Below are positions 1 through 7,539 of a stretch of 24,344 bases of DNA, piece after piece. This DNA is from an uncultured Prevotella sp. Lineage in GTDB: Bacteria > Bacteroidota > Bacteroidia > Bacteroidales > Bacteroidaceae. The notes beneath the pieces are model-generated. The model ran no database searches. It was given only the letters and a program-made list of their open reading frames with translations, and was not told the DNA's origin. The stretch is taken from the NCBI GenBank assembly GCA_934229335.1, contig CAKQDQ010000027.1, positions 1 to 24,344 of the forward strand, written 5' to 3'. The position numbers were made by a program, and so were the translations under genes. Positions within the stretch are counted from its first letter, which is position 1. Each line of letters starts with the position of its first letter.

Positions 1-80
1 GAGGAGAGATGTGAGAATAAGGGAACTTTAAGCTTTTGTGTTTTTATTAATTATTAAATTTTAATTGAATACTACATTAT

Positions 81-116
81 CATATTCTTCATTCTACATT
101 CTTCATTCTTCATTTT
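81..116. repeat. CATTCTT-type microsatellite
   Basis: Short tandem repeat made of CATTCTT/CATTCTA-like units in the AT-rich spacer downstream of the Nudix-type regulator. The remaining bases 1-129 show no gene and no clear terminator hairpin. Confidence 0.6.
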
Positions 117-129
117 AGAATTCCTTCAT

Positions 130-825
130 TTAAGAATGTACCTTTTTGAACTTGTAATACCGCGCCGCTCTATGGCTTACCCCCTGTTCTTTCTCGTCAA
201 GCGGCACCACATACGGCATCTGCGCCAGTTTCTTGTGGAAGTTTTTAATATCGGGTCGCAGCCCTGCTACGGTCTCCATGAGTATGCGTAGCTGCGAAGC
301 GGTGAACTTACGTGGCAACAAGTCGAATAGTATCGTTGGCGAAAGGCGTGCCATACGCTCCACTTCCGTCACGGCGGTACGCACTATCTCTTCATGGTCG
401 AAAGCAAGTCGTGGCAACTGTCCCACAGGTGTCCACTGTGCCTCAAAACCTGCTTGCAGCTTCTCCATGCGACGGTCAATGCGCACCAGCGATAGATAGG
501 CTATGGTGACGATGCGCTCCAACTGCTTGTCTAACTTATGGAAACGCTGCAACCATATAGCGTCGGCGGCATTGGCAAGGCGATTAGCACCACCAAAGGC
601 ACGAAACTGTGTCATCTTCACTTGGGTAAGTCCTGTCAACTGATGCAAGACGCGTTTGGCTGCATCATCGAGGTCTTCGTCCATATTTATCAGACTGCCT
701 GGCAATTTGTAGGCTCCTGTACTGTCTACACCGTCTTCTCCGCACTGGCGCACGAGCAACACATTTAGCTGTTCGCCGTCAAAGCCAAGCAATACGCAGT
801 CTACTGAAACATAAGGGTTAACCAT
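130..825 (-). CDS. Nudix-related transcriptional regulator (NrtR/AraR-like)
   Basis: A 231-residue protein with an N-terminal Nudix fold and a C-terminal winged-helix segment, the layout of the NrtR/AraR family of Nudix-related transcription factors. The Nudix box lies at about residues 43-66 (G43, E50, R58, ending TGL). The metal-binding glutamates expected after R58 are V59 and Q62-L63, so hydrolase activity is probably lost, as in regulators that only bind a nucleotide ligand. Residues about 160-225 (from SPTILFDLLPRKF to the RAARYYKF region) match the family's DNA-binding half. The gene lies downstream of nadD on the same strand, with a 260-bp gap holding its own promoter and two 21-bp palindromes, so autoregulation and control of NAD genes is a natural inference. 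A plain Nudix hydrolase is the alternative. The start is the only Met before the conserved N-terminal strand. Confidence 0.8.
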   Translation of the reverse strand: MVNPYVSVDCVLLGFDGEQLNVLLVRQCGEDGVDSTGAYKLPGSLINMDEDLDDAAKRVLHQLTGLTQVKMTQFRAFGGANRLANAADAIWLQRFHKLDKQLERIVTIAYLSLVRIDRRMEKLQAGFEAQWTPVGQLPRLAFDHEEIVRTAVTEVERMARLSPTILFDLLPRKFTASQLRILMETVAGLRPDIKNFHKKLAQMPYVVPLDEKEQGVSHRAARYYKFKKVHS

Positions 826-936
826 TATTTTATAGATTTAAGGATTATACGTGGGGCAGAAACATTCGTTTCTCTTACTGAACATTCCCACCATTGTTTG
901 GGCTTGTGCGGAAATAGCATTTTTACTTTTCCGGCA

Positions 937-968
937 CAAAAGTAGCATTTTTCTTGCAACACGCCAAA
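937..968 (-). promoter_or_regulatory. Bacteroidetes-type promoter of the Nudix regulator gene
   Basis: On the minus strand a TTTG (plus 965-968) is followed after exactly 20 bases by TACTTTTG (plus 937-944), which matches the Bacteroidetes -33/-7 consensus TTTG / TAnnTTTG. The start codon is about 110 bases downstream. Confidence 0.7.
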
Positions 969-1021
969 GAAAAATACTAATATTTTTATGTTTTACAACT
1001 TTTTTAACAACAAAGCGTTAC

Positions 1022-1077
1022 ATTTCGTACTTTTTACGATATAAAAGCATTTCTGAATATCGTAAAAAGTACGATAT
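1022..1077. promoter_or_regulatory. Two 21-bp palindromic operator candidates
   Basis: Site B (1057-1077) is a perfect palindrome ATATCGTA-N5-TACGATAT. Site A (1022-1042) is the same sequence in inverted orientation with a single mismatch (20 of 21 identical to the reverse complement of B, including the asymmetric spacer). The centres are 35 bp apart. The sites lie just after the nadD stop and 55-110 bp upstream of the regulator promoter. Size and symmetry suit a dimeric winged-helix regulator such as the adjacent Nudix-type protein. That pairing is inference. Confidence 0.6.
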
Positions 1078-1085
1078 GATAAATA

Positions 1086-1655
1086 TTAAAACTGGCGATA
1101 TTCCCGTTCTATCTCTTCTCTTACCACAGCGGGCACATAGCGTGAGATGTCCTCTCCTGCCCTAACCATCGCGCGTAGCATGGTGCTGGTTACATTCACT
1201 AACGGCACCTTCACGAACGTCACGTTCTTAGGTAATGCCTGTGGTACCTCCGTTCCCTCACGCGGAAAGACGGCTATACGGTGCGTGGCGACTATCTCGT
1301 CATGGTGCGCCCACTTATCAAAGTGCTCCCAGTTGTCGCCTCCTATTATCAGCACGAACTCGTCGTCGGGGTAATCTCTGTGCAGGCTCTGCAACGTATT
1401 CCATGTATATGACGGTCGCGGCAGAGAGAACTCATAGTCCTTTGCCACCAGTCCCAGTTCCTGTTTCAGGGCATGAGCAACGATTGCGATGCGCTTATTC
1501 TCGTCAAGCAGATCGGCAGATTGCTTTAACGGGTTATGTGGCGACACCATATACCACACCTCATCAAGGTTCATCTCGCGCAGCATCGTCCTGCCTATAG
1601 CCACGTGGCCGTTATGTATCGGGTTAAAAGACCCTCCGAATATTCCTATCTTCAT
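1086..1655 (-). CDS. nadD: Nicotinate-nucleotide adenylyltransferase
   Basis: NadD joins ATP and nicotinate mononucleotide to make nicotinate adenine dinucleotide, the penultimate step of NAD synthesis in the cytoplasm. The 189-residue product has the nucleotidyltransferase signature GGSFNPIHNGH at residues 7-17 and the TSTMLR version of the (I)SSTxIR motif near residue 160, with GGDNWEHFDKW in the middle, all typical of NadD and of usual length. An upstream in-frame ATG at 1685 exists but adds ten residues with no family resemblance. The start at 1655 leaves four bases after the stop of the upstream ATPase gene and has GGGAGA upstream, which suggests translational coupling. In many Bacteroidetes nadD follows gmk, so the ATPase neighbour may be an insertion. 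The Nudix-type regulator lies downstream. Confidence 0.95.
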   Translation of the reverse strand: MKIGIFGGSFNPIHNGHVAIGRTMLREMNLDEVWYMVSPHNPLKQSADLLDENKRIAIVAHALKQELGLVAKDYEFSLPRPSYTWNTLQSLHRDYPDDEFVLIIGGDNWEHFDKWAHHDEIVATHRIAVFPREGTEVPQALPKNVTFVKVPLVNVTSTMLRAMVRAGEDISRYVPAVVREEIEREYRQF

Positions 1656-1659
1656 AATC

Positions 1660-2952
1660 TTACATCTCCCATATTGGTATAACATTTATATCTACGTCCC
1701 CTCTTCGCATGCAACTTTTTTGCTCTAAGGTTACTATCGTGCAGCGTGTACACCCCGTCACTTCATATGCAGCGAGCAACCCACTGACTTCTCGTTCTGT
1801 GTTCTCCTCATTAAGGGTCCAACATACTTGAACTAACTCTGCCACCTTATCACCTCGCTGTACGATGAAATCACATTCTTTCGCATCATTGTAATAGAAT
1901 ATTCTCTCATCCTCTCCTAAACGTCTCTCTAAGTTCATATACACCACATTTTCTAATGCCTTGCCTGCATCCTCACTCTCTGGCAGCAATATCGCATTAC
2001 GCATAGCAATGTCTGTAACATAATACTTGGCTGGCGCAGAACGCTGCTTAACAATGGAACGGTCATACTTATCAACTCTTCGTAACATGAATATATTACA
2101 GGCATAATCAAGCCAAAGATAAAGAGAATCCTTAGAAACTCGCACTCCTTGCGACTTCAAGTCATTATATATATTGTTGACACTCGTTGGCTTGGTTAGG
2201 TTGTTCATCACTCGTTTCAGAAAATATCGCACCACAGAAGCCGAAGCACCTATGTTGTAATGTTCTATCATATCTCTGAACAACATTGTATTAAAATAAG
2301 CCTGAAGTATTTTTACCTTCTCCATACTATTCTTTTCTAACACAACCTCAGGGAATCCCCCTTCTTTACAATAGTCTCTAAACATAGCGGCAAGTTTTGC
2401 CTTCCCCGCTTCGCTGAACTTATTTGCCTTTATCCCCTTAAACAACAGATACTCTTCGAAACTAAGAGGATATTCCTTATATTCATCTGGCCAACCTCGT
2501 AAGGCGGACGCCATCTCCTCAGAAAGCATTTTTGCCGTACTGCCCGTAACAAAGATATGCTTACAATAACTTTTGTATACACGCAACACAAACAGTTCCC
2601 ATCCTTCAATGAGTTGAATCTCATCAAAAAACATATAAACATCCTTCAATGGTGTGTCTGGATACATCTCTCTATAAGCCTGCAACAACTCGTCAAAGTT
2701 CTCTGGCGTCATAGGCATGAAGCGTTCATCATCGAACCCAATATAGAGTATATTCTCTCTGGGCACACCTTTTTCTAATAAACGATTGATGGTAAGCCCG
2801 AGCAAAGAAGACTTTCCGCATCGTCGTATGCCCGTAACGGTCACAATTCTTTTTCCATCCAATGGTAGCAGTGTGCTTCTTTCCTGCAACTCCATCGGCA
2901 ACTCCTCTTGGTGCAAGGCTATGACAGACTGAAAAGTGTTACGCAATTCCAT
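1660..2952 (-). CDS. AAA_14/DUF4143 ATP-binding protein
   Basis: A 430-residue P-loop ATPase with a degenerate nuclease-fold C-terminus, a family widespread and multicopy in Bacteroidales and of unknown role. Walker A is GIRRCGKSS (residues 41-49), Walker B is VYMFFDEIQ (D110, E111), and a sensor-like VTGSTAKML follows. The DUF4143 part contains ECDFIV at 359-364, but the expected E-x-K of the PD-(D/E)XK core reads QVC at 375-377, so nuclease activity is doubtful. No signal peptide or membrane segment is seen. The start ATG at 2952 is preceded by AAAGGA. The promoter region carries three 33-bp-spaced palindromes. nadD follows after four bases and is probably cotranscribed. Confidence 0.88.
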   Translation of the reverse strand: MELRNTFQSVIALHQEELPMELQERSTLLPLDGKRIVTVTGIRRCGKSSLLGLTINRLLEKGVPRENILYIGFDDERFMPMTPENFDELLQAYREMYPDTPLKDVYMFFDEIQLIEGWELFVLRVYKSYCKHIFVTGSTAKMLSEEMASALRGWPDEYKEYPLSFEEYLLFKGIKANKFSEAGKAKLAAMFRDYCKEGGFPEVVLEKNSMEKVKILQAYFNTMLFRDMIEHYNIGASASVVRYFLKRVMNNLTKPTSVNNIYNDLKSQGVRVSKDSLYLWLDYACNIFMLRRVDKYDRSIVKQRSAPAKYYVTDIAMRNAILLPESEDAGKALENVVYMNLERRLGEDERIFYYNDAKECDFIVQRGDKVAELVQVCWTLNEENTEREVSGLLAAYEVTGCTRCTIVTLEQKSCMRRGDVDINVIPIWEM

Positions 2953-2980
2953 ATTTTGTCCTTTCTATTATATTCTTGCG

Positions 2981-2988
2981 CAAAGTTA
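2981..2988 (-). promoter_or_regulatory. Probable -7 box of the DUF4143 ATPase gene
   Basis: TAACTTTG on the minus strand matches TAnnTTTG. The position expected for the -33 box (plus about 3008-3012) reads TTTCC rather than TTTG and lies inside the first palindrome, so the promoter is weak or depends on a regulator. The start codon is about 28 bases downstream. Confidence 0.5.
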
Positions 2989-2989
2989 C

Positions 2990-3078
2990 AAAGTTTCCTT
3001 CTGAAAAGGAAACTTTTACCCAATTATTTCCTTTTCAAAAGGAAACTTTCCCCATTTTCTTTCCTTTTCAGAAGGAAA
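2990..3078. repeat. Array of three palindromes with 33-bp spacing
   Basis: Three copies of TTTCCTT-N5-AAGGAAA at 2994-3012, 3027-3045 and 3060-3078. Their centres (3003, 3036, 3069) are exactly 33 bp apart, about three helical turns. The first copy extends to 11-bp arms (2990-3016) and covers the promoter spacer and -33 position of the DUF4143 ATPase gene. The interspersed 14-bp segments are unrelated to each other. An operator array is the simplest reading. Confidence 0.75.
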
Positions 3079-3226
3079 CAATCCCTATTTCACCATATAC
3101 CCCCAAAAGGCAAATGCCTCACATCTGTCTATACACATAAAAGTAACAATCTGTAAGCAAACGCCCCTCTTTTCCTTACACTTTTCGGTGCATCCCTCTC
3201 CCACCGCTATTTGTACCTGATTACCT

Positions 3227-3287
3227 CGTGATTAAGCCCAAATCACATTGTAAAAGCGCCCAAATCACGACGTGATTTGGGCGCTTT
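3227..3287. repeat. 35-bp perfect palindrome plus a related half-size copy
   Basis: AAAGCGCCCAAATCACG (3253-3269) is followed by one base and its exact complement (3271-3287). A smaller related palindrome, GTGATT-N7-AATCAC (3228-3246), precedes it, and both contain CCCAAATCAC. The centres at 3237 and 3270 are again 33 bp apart. There is no U-tract on either side, so an intrinsic terminator is less likely than a protein-binding site. The rest of 3079-3351 (C-rich to mixed sequence) shows nothing recognisable. Confidence 0.65.
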
Positions 3288-3351
3288 CAGATTGTAAGTT
3301 GATAGATAGTGCCGAAAAATAATAAATGAACCGATATGAACTCACATTTTT

Positions 3352-3382
3352 TTTGTTTTTTACTCAAAAATAATTAACTTTG
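3352..3382 (+). promoter_or_regulatory. Promoter of the seven-gene surface-protein operon
   Basis: TTTG at 3352-3355, a 19-base spacer, and TAACTTTG at 3375-3382 give a full match to the Bacteroidetes sigma consensus. Transcription would start near 3389, leaving a leader of about 315 nt before the ATG at 3706. Confidence 0.75.
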
Positions 3383-3402
3383 CCAATGCTTAACAATAAT
3401 AT

Positions 3403-3637
3403 ATAAGTAAGTATTCAAAATTATTTTTATAAATGAGTAAATTAATGTTCTTGTATTATTATGAATATTTAATACAGTCTCTTTTGGACATCTGCTTCCC
3501 CTGTTTTCGGTTACAATGCTCGCATTAACCCCCTTCGGTTCCCCCGTTATCGGGGGACAGAAACCCTCAAACAGTGAAACCATATGCCTCAAAATAGCAT
3601 ATATTAAATATTAAAATAATTTTGAACACTTACTTAT
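3403..3637. repeat. 235-bp element bounded by 25-bp inverted repeats
   Basis: The arms 3403-3427 and 3613-3637 are inverted copies matching at 24 of 25 positions. The interior is AT-rich except for a GC-rich centre (about 3490-3560) with a hairpin TCCCCCG-TTAT-CGGGGGA near 3540-3557 and the small palindrome AATGC-TC-GCATT just before it. There is no ORF and no convincing internal promoter. The ends can be read with a TA duplication (3404-3405 and 3635-3636), which would fit a MITE, but symmetry of the repeat makes that ambiguous. An invertible segment is the other reading. The element lies wholly within the operon leader. Confidence 0.65.
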
Positions 3638-3705
3638 GTATAAGTGGGTAAAGCCACTAACTGCATAGCACCTAAATACAAAAACTACCATAAACAATTC
3701 AAGAT

Positions 3706-5514
3706 ATGAAGAGAACGCTACTTTTCTTTATGTTGTCACTATTAATGATTATCACCATATCGGCACAGGAACAGATCATAAACATTGACAACATTACCAC
3801 TGATCCACTTGACAGGGCTGCTAAAGAGTATCCTAAAGATGATGGTAATGGTAATCTATATGCCATTATCAAGGTAAAAGCACAGTCTGACGACATCTCC
3901 GCTAAGGACTTTAATTATGATTTCGGTAACATGAAATCTGTCCCCGATAGAATGCACGATGATGAATACTGGATATACGTGCAGAAAGGTGCACGCAGAA
4001 TAAAGATTACGCGTAACGGTTTTAAGCCCCATAATAAAGACTTAGGGATGACAATTGAAGCCGGCGAAACATACGTGATGAACCTTAGTTGGACGCAAAA
4101 GGAGGAGAAATATCAGATTCTCCAATTTAATGTGCAGCCAAAAGACGTTCAGGCTACAATAATGTATAAACGAATAGGCTCTAATGAAGAAGAGAAGCTA
4201 TTCGGTACAACAAACAATGGAAGTTGTTCAAAACCACTGCCATACGGTAGTTATTCTTATAGAATAATGGCTCACCTATACCAAGAAGGAGAGGGTATTG
4301 TTACACTTAACAACGAAAAGCTGCCACTCATAGAACCTAAGACTCTGAAAGAGAACTTCGCCATAGTAACTTTGACTGTGGACAAAGAGGCTGAAATATG
4401 GGTTAATGGCGAATTGAAAGGTATGCAATCATGGACTGGTCCACTTGAATTTGGAGATAATCAGGTAGAGACACGTATGGATAAGCACAAGCCTGCAAGT
4501 AAAAATATATCTATACTTGCTAACGGGGGGGGGCAGAAAACCTATAAGTTAGATTCCCCTATCCCCATTACTGGTGCTATACAAATTAATACCACTCCTA
4601 CAAATGCAAAGATTTATTTAGACGGAGTGGAATGTGGCACTACCCCGAAGTACTTAGACAGTATTCTTATCGGGGGACACACACTTACGCTTTCTTACCA
4701 AAACTATAAAGAAGTACACTGTGAAAAAAATGTAGAGGAAGGGCAAACCGCAAGGGTTGATACTACTTTACAGGATATAGCGAACATTACATTTACCAGT
4801 ATTCCGTCTAACGCCACATTATATATTGACGGGATACGGAAAGGTGTTACTCCCTACACAGAAGAGATGACTGCGGGAGACCACGCAATAAGAATTACAA
4901 AGGAAAAATATCAAGACTATACTGGCAATGTACACATTACCAGTTCTAACCCAACACTAAAATTTACTCTCTCACGACAGTATGCCGAGAAAAGCGCTTT
5001 TTACCTACAAGCGAATTTCATGGCAGGTAGTTTCATGTCCATAGGTGGTGGCATTGGTGCTTTCTTCAATAACATCAATGTGGAATGTAACTACATGCTG
5101 GGAATGGATACAAGCGAAACAATCTGGTGGAGTCCTACAAGTAGCAATAATGCTCCTTGCGGATATACATACTCCGCATCTTCAATAGACGCACGCTTAG
5201 GCTATGGCTTTATCCTCGGAAAGAGAACACGCCTTACTCCTCAGGCTGGTGTTGCCATTGTAAACATCAACGCTAAGGATAAATTTAATGAGGCATCTGA
5301 CTTTGACGCGAGCAAGGCATATGCCGTAAGTGGCATTGCGGCGTTAAGGTTTGACTATGTCTTAACTCCAGCCTTCGCTGTATATGTATCGCCCCAATAC
5401 ACTGTGGCGATGAAGAAATCAGAATATTTCGAAGCGATGGAGAATGTATCTTCTAAAGTCAAAGGCTTTGCCACTGGCTTTAGCGGACGTATTGGCGTCT
5501 GCGTAGTGTTTTAA
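3706..5514 (+). CDS. PEGA-domain outer-membrane barrel protein
   Basis: A 602-residue exported protein, first in the operon. Residues 1-20 are a signal peptide ending SAQ. Residues about 20-285 are beta-rich without a family I can name. Two PEGA repeats follow (about 290-355, with INTTPTNAKIYLDG and GTTP; and about 359-428, with SIPSNATLYIDG and GVTP). The last 170 residues alternate aromatic and polar residues, carry GYGFILGKRTRLTPQAGVA, and end in VCVVF, as outer-membrane beta-barrels do. PEGA repeats are thought to bind cell-wall or surface polymers, so a periplasm-to-outer-membrane anchor is the likely role. A run of nine G encodes Gly274-276 just before the first PEGA repeat and could cause frameshifting. 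The start is preceded by AAGAT only, with no real Shine-Dalgarno, which is normal in this phylum. Confidence 0.8.
   Translation: MKRTLLFFMLSLLMIITISAQEQIINIDNITTDPLDRAAKEYPKDDGNGNLYAIIKVKAQSDDISAKDFNYDFGNMKSVPDRMHDDEYWIYVQKGARRIKITRNGFKPHNKDLGMTIEAGETYVMNLSWTQKEEKYQILQFNVQPKDVQATIMYKRIGSNEEEKLFGTTNNGSCSKPLPYGSYSYRIMAHLYQEGEGIVTLNNEKLPLIEPKTLKENFAIVTLTVDKEAEIWVNGELKGMQSWTGPLEFGDNQVETRMDKHKPASKNISILANGGGQKTYKLDSPIPITGAIQINTTPTNAKIYLDGVECGTTPKYLDSILIGGHTLTLSYQNYKEVHCEKNVEEGQTARVDTTLQDIANITFTSIPSNATLYIDGIRKGVTPYTEEMTAGDHAIRITKEKYQDYTGNVHITSSNPTLKFTLSRQYAEKSAFYLQANFMAGSFMSIGGGIGAFFNNINVECNYMLGMDTSETIWWSPTSSNNAPCGYTYSASSIDARLGYGFILGKRTRLTPQAGVAIVNINAKDKFNEASDFDASKAYAVSGIAALRFDYVLTPAFAVYVSPQYTVAMKKSEYFEAMENVSSKVKGFATGFSGRIGVCVVF
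4525..4533 (+). repeat. G9 homopolymer inside the PEGA gene
   Basis: Nine consecutive G encode three glycines in frame. Gain or loss of one G would truncate the protein before its PEGA repeats and barrel, so it is a candidate slipped-strand contingency tract. Confidence 0.9.
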
Positions 5515-5546
5515 TTTTTTGTCACTTTAATTTCTATCATTTCCTT

Positions 5547-7526
5547 ATGAACAAGTTTTTGACCTATATACTCCCACTAACATTACTCGCAGCGTGCTCT
5601 GAGAGTACCTTTAACGATGCATATAAACCAGCATTATGCAAGCGTACTTTAACAACATCAAGTAACACCGTGACCATGCCGAGCAGTGCCTCAACAGGTA
5701 GTTTCTATGTATACGCAGAGAACGCGCCATGGCAACTGATCATCCCCTCATCATGGGTTAAGGCAGACATGACCTCTGGAGATGGGGACTGTGCAATAAA
5801 ACTTAGTGTCGAAGACAATAATTCCACTGATACTACGCGTGTATGCGTGGCGCAGTTGACTTCAACTGTAGCAGACTGGAGCAAATGTATTGACATCACA
5901 TTATGTCAAGAGAAGACCACTCCATACATATCTTCTGAAACATACATATATAATGTTAGCGGCAAAAGTCAAGAACTGGACATTGCATTAAATTCTAATG
6001 TAACGTATGACGTATCATCTGATGCTTGGATTCACGTTGTATCAACCTCACCTACAAATATAAAACTACAGATAGAGGAAAACACTTCTGACATTCCACG
6101 TACTGGTTATGTAACAATACAATCAAAATCACAACCTCAAATAACTCAGAAATTCACAATAAACCAAAAGCGTACTTACATTTCCTCTACCACAAGCAAG
6201 GTCAACGTTGGCTGTAATGCAGAAGCGGTAGCCATCTCCGTAGAGTCTGACGGAACGTGGACTTCAACGGCACCTTCGTGGATAAACGTCTCACCTTCTG
6301 CTGGTTCCGCAGGCATAACGTCTGTTACCTTGTCCATATCTAAGAACAGTACCGTGGCAGAGCGTAATGCTTCAGTTTACCTCACGCTGCAAAGTGGCAA
6401 GTGTGTGGAAATACCGGTCTGTCAGGCTGCAATGCTATTGAATGTTTCTGAACAATCATTATCATTCAGTTCTAATAGTAGTTCCTTATCGTTCACTGTT
6501 ACCTCTAATACAGATTGGCAGATAATCTCAAAACCAGAATGGCTGACCGTCAGCACTTCTACAGGTTCAGGCAACACCTATACGGTTAAGGCTAACGCCC
6601 AAGAGAATAACTCCACAAATGTGCGCAGTGGCAATATCATCATTGCCACTACTGACGGAGCGTTACAGCGAGAAATAAAAGTGACGCAATCAGCCAAAAG
6701 TGTGGATTATAGCGATGTTTCATTAGAGTTTCCTCACGCAGGCGGCAGTCGTTCATTCTCGTTTTCTACCGACGGCAGTTGGACTGCACAATGTAGTGCC
6801 GACTGGTTCTCTGTTGACAAAACATCAGGCAGTAACAGTGCTACCATTATTGTTACCGCCAGCGAAAACCTATCAACGGAAGAGCGTGACGGTGAAGTAA
6901 TGCTCAACATTGCAGGAAGAACCTATATCGCCACAGTGCATCAAGCAAGCAAATACGTTGCTTTGTCTTCCGAAGCCTTTAACATTGGTTTCGCACCAAG
7001 CAATATCAATGTCACCATTTCTTCCAACACCTCATGGACAGCAACAGTTAAGGGCTCACCAGAGTGGCTAAAATGTACTCCTACCTCTGGCACAGGCAAC
7101 GCTCAACTTACCATTAGCGCAGACGAGAACAATACCGCTGACAATCGCACCGCTACAATAGAGGTAGAGATTCCAAACGTTAAGACATACCTTATCAATG
7201 TTACTCAATCAGGCAAAATGCTGACTGTTGCACCCACTTCGCTTAGTTTCAGTAAGATTAGCAGTACGGCAGACATCACTGTTACGAGCGACGCACCTTT
7301 CGTTGTAAATCGTTTTGGCTCATGGTTCTCTCATTACGTAACTGACAATGTTATTCATGTTGCCGCCACAACTAACGACACAGGTGCGTCCCGTTCTGGC
7401 TATCTCACTATAACCTTAACAGGATTGTCATCAGGCTCTAAGTCTGTCACCGTCCCCGTCACACAGTCGGCTGGTAATACAAATGCGGTAAGAGAGAGCG
7501 GAATTATAGTTAAACTAAAGGAATAA
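5547..7526 (+). CDS. Lipoprotein with seven BACON domains
   Basis: A 659-residue lipoprotein with lipobox LLAAC (Cys17) followed by acidic residues within the next ten positions, compatible with outer-membrane surface display in Bacteroidetes. After a short linker it is built from about seven BACON-type Ig-like repeats of 80-90 residues, each with the W-h-p-S-S/D-x-x-W pattern followed by a PxSGxG-like turn and ending in vTQsa (for example WTSTAPSWINVSPSAG and WQIISKPEWLTVSTSTG). BACON domains are linked to glycan or mucin binding at the cell surface. There is no catalytic domain. It starts 32 bases after the PEGA gene and ends 13 bases before the HEPN-like gene, so the operon is continuous. 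The last residues (AVRESGIIVKLKE) are outside the repeats. Confidence 0.88.
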   Translation: MNKFLTYILPLTLLAACSESTFNDAYKPALCKRTLTTSSNTVTMPSSASTGSFYVYAENAPWQLIIPSSWVKADMTSGDGDCAIKLSVEDNNSTDTTRVCVAQLTSTVADWSKCIDITLCQEKTTPYISSETYIYNVSGKSQELDIALNSNVTYDVSSDAWIHVVSTSPTNIKLQIEENTSDIPRTGYVTIQSKSQPQITQKFTINQKRTYISSTTSKVNVGCNAEAVAISVESDGTWTSTAPSWINVSPSAGSAGITSVTLSISKNSTVAERNASVYLTLQSGKCVEIPVCQAAMLLNVSEQSLSFSSNSSSLSFTVTSNTDWQIISKPEWLTVSTSTGSGNTYTVKANAQENNSTNVRSGNIIIATTDGALQREIKVTQSAKSVDYSDVSLEFPHAGGSRSFSFSTDGSWTAQCSADWFSVDKTSGSNSATIIVTASENLSTEERDGEVMLNIAGRTYIATVHQASKYVALSSEAFNIGFAPSNINVTISSNTSWTATVKGSPEWLKCTPTSGTGNAQLTISADENNTADNRTATIEVEIPNVKTYLINVTQSGKMLTVAPTSLSFSKISSTADITVTSDAPFVVNRFGSWFSHYVTDNVIHVAATTNDTGASRSGYLTITLTGLSSGSKSVTVPVTQSAGNTNAVRESGIIVKLKE

Positions 7527-7532
7527 AGGAGG
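7525..7532 (+). promoter_or_regulatory. Perfect Shine-Dalgarno before the HEPN-like gene
   Basis: AAAGGAGG, overlapping the BACON-gene stop codon, stands seven bases before the ATG at 7540. Bacteroidetes genes usually lack such a motif, and the other genes of this operon do not show one, so this ribosome-binding site stands out and also fixes the start. Confidence 0.8.
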
Positions 7533-7539
7533 AAAGTTT

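Noticed and set aside
851..1165. Open frame of 104 codons on the plus strand
   Set aside because: It covers the regulator promoter and operator palindromes and runs into the antisense of nadD; no family features and low-complexity composition.
2990..3078. CRISPR array
   Set aside because: The repeats are only about 19-20 bp, palindromic throughout, with 14-bp intervals, three copies, and no cas genes. They overlap a promoter, so an operator array fits better.
3253..3287. Intrinsic terminator
   Set aside because: The stem is strong but no T-run follows on either strand, the loop would be a single base, and a related palindrome lies 33 bp away, so a DNA-binding site is more likely.
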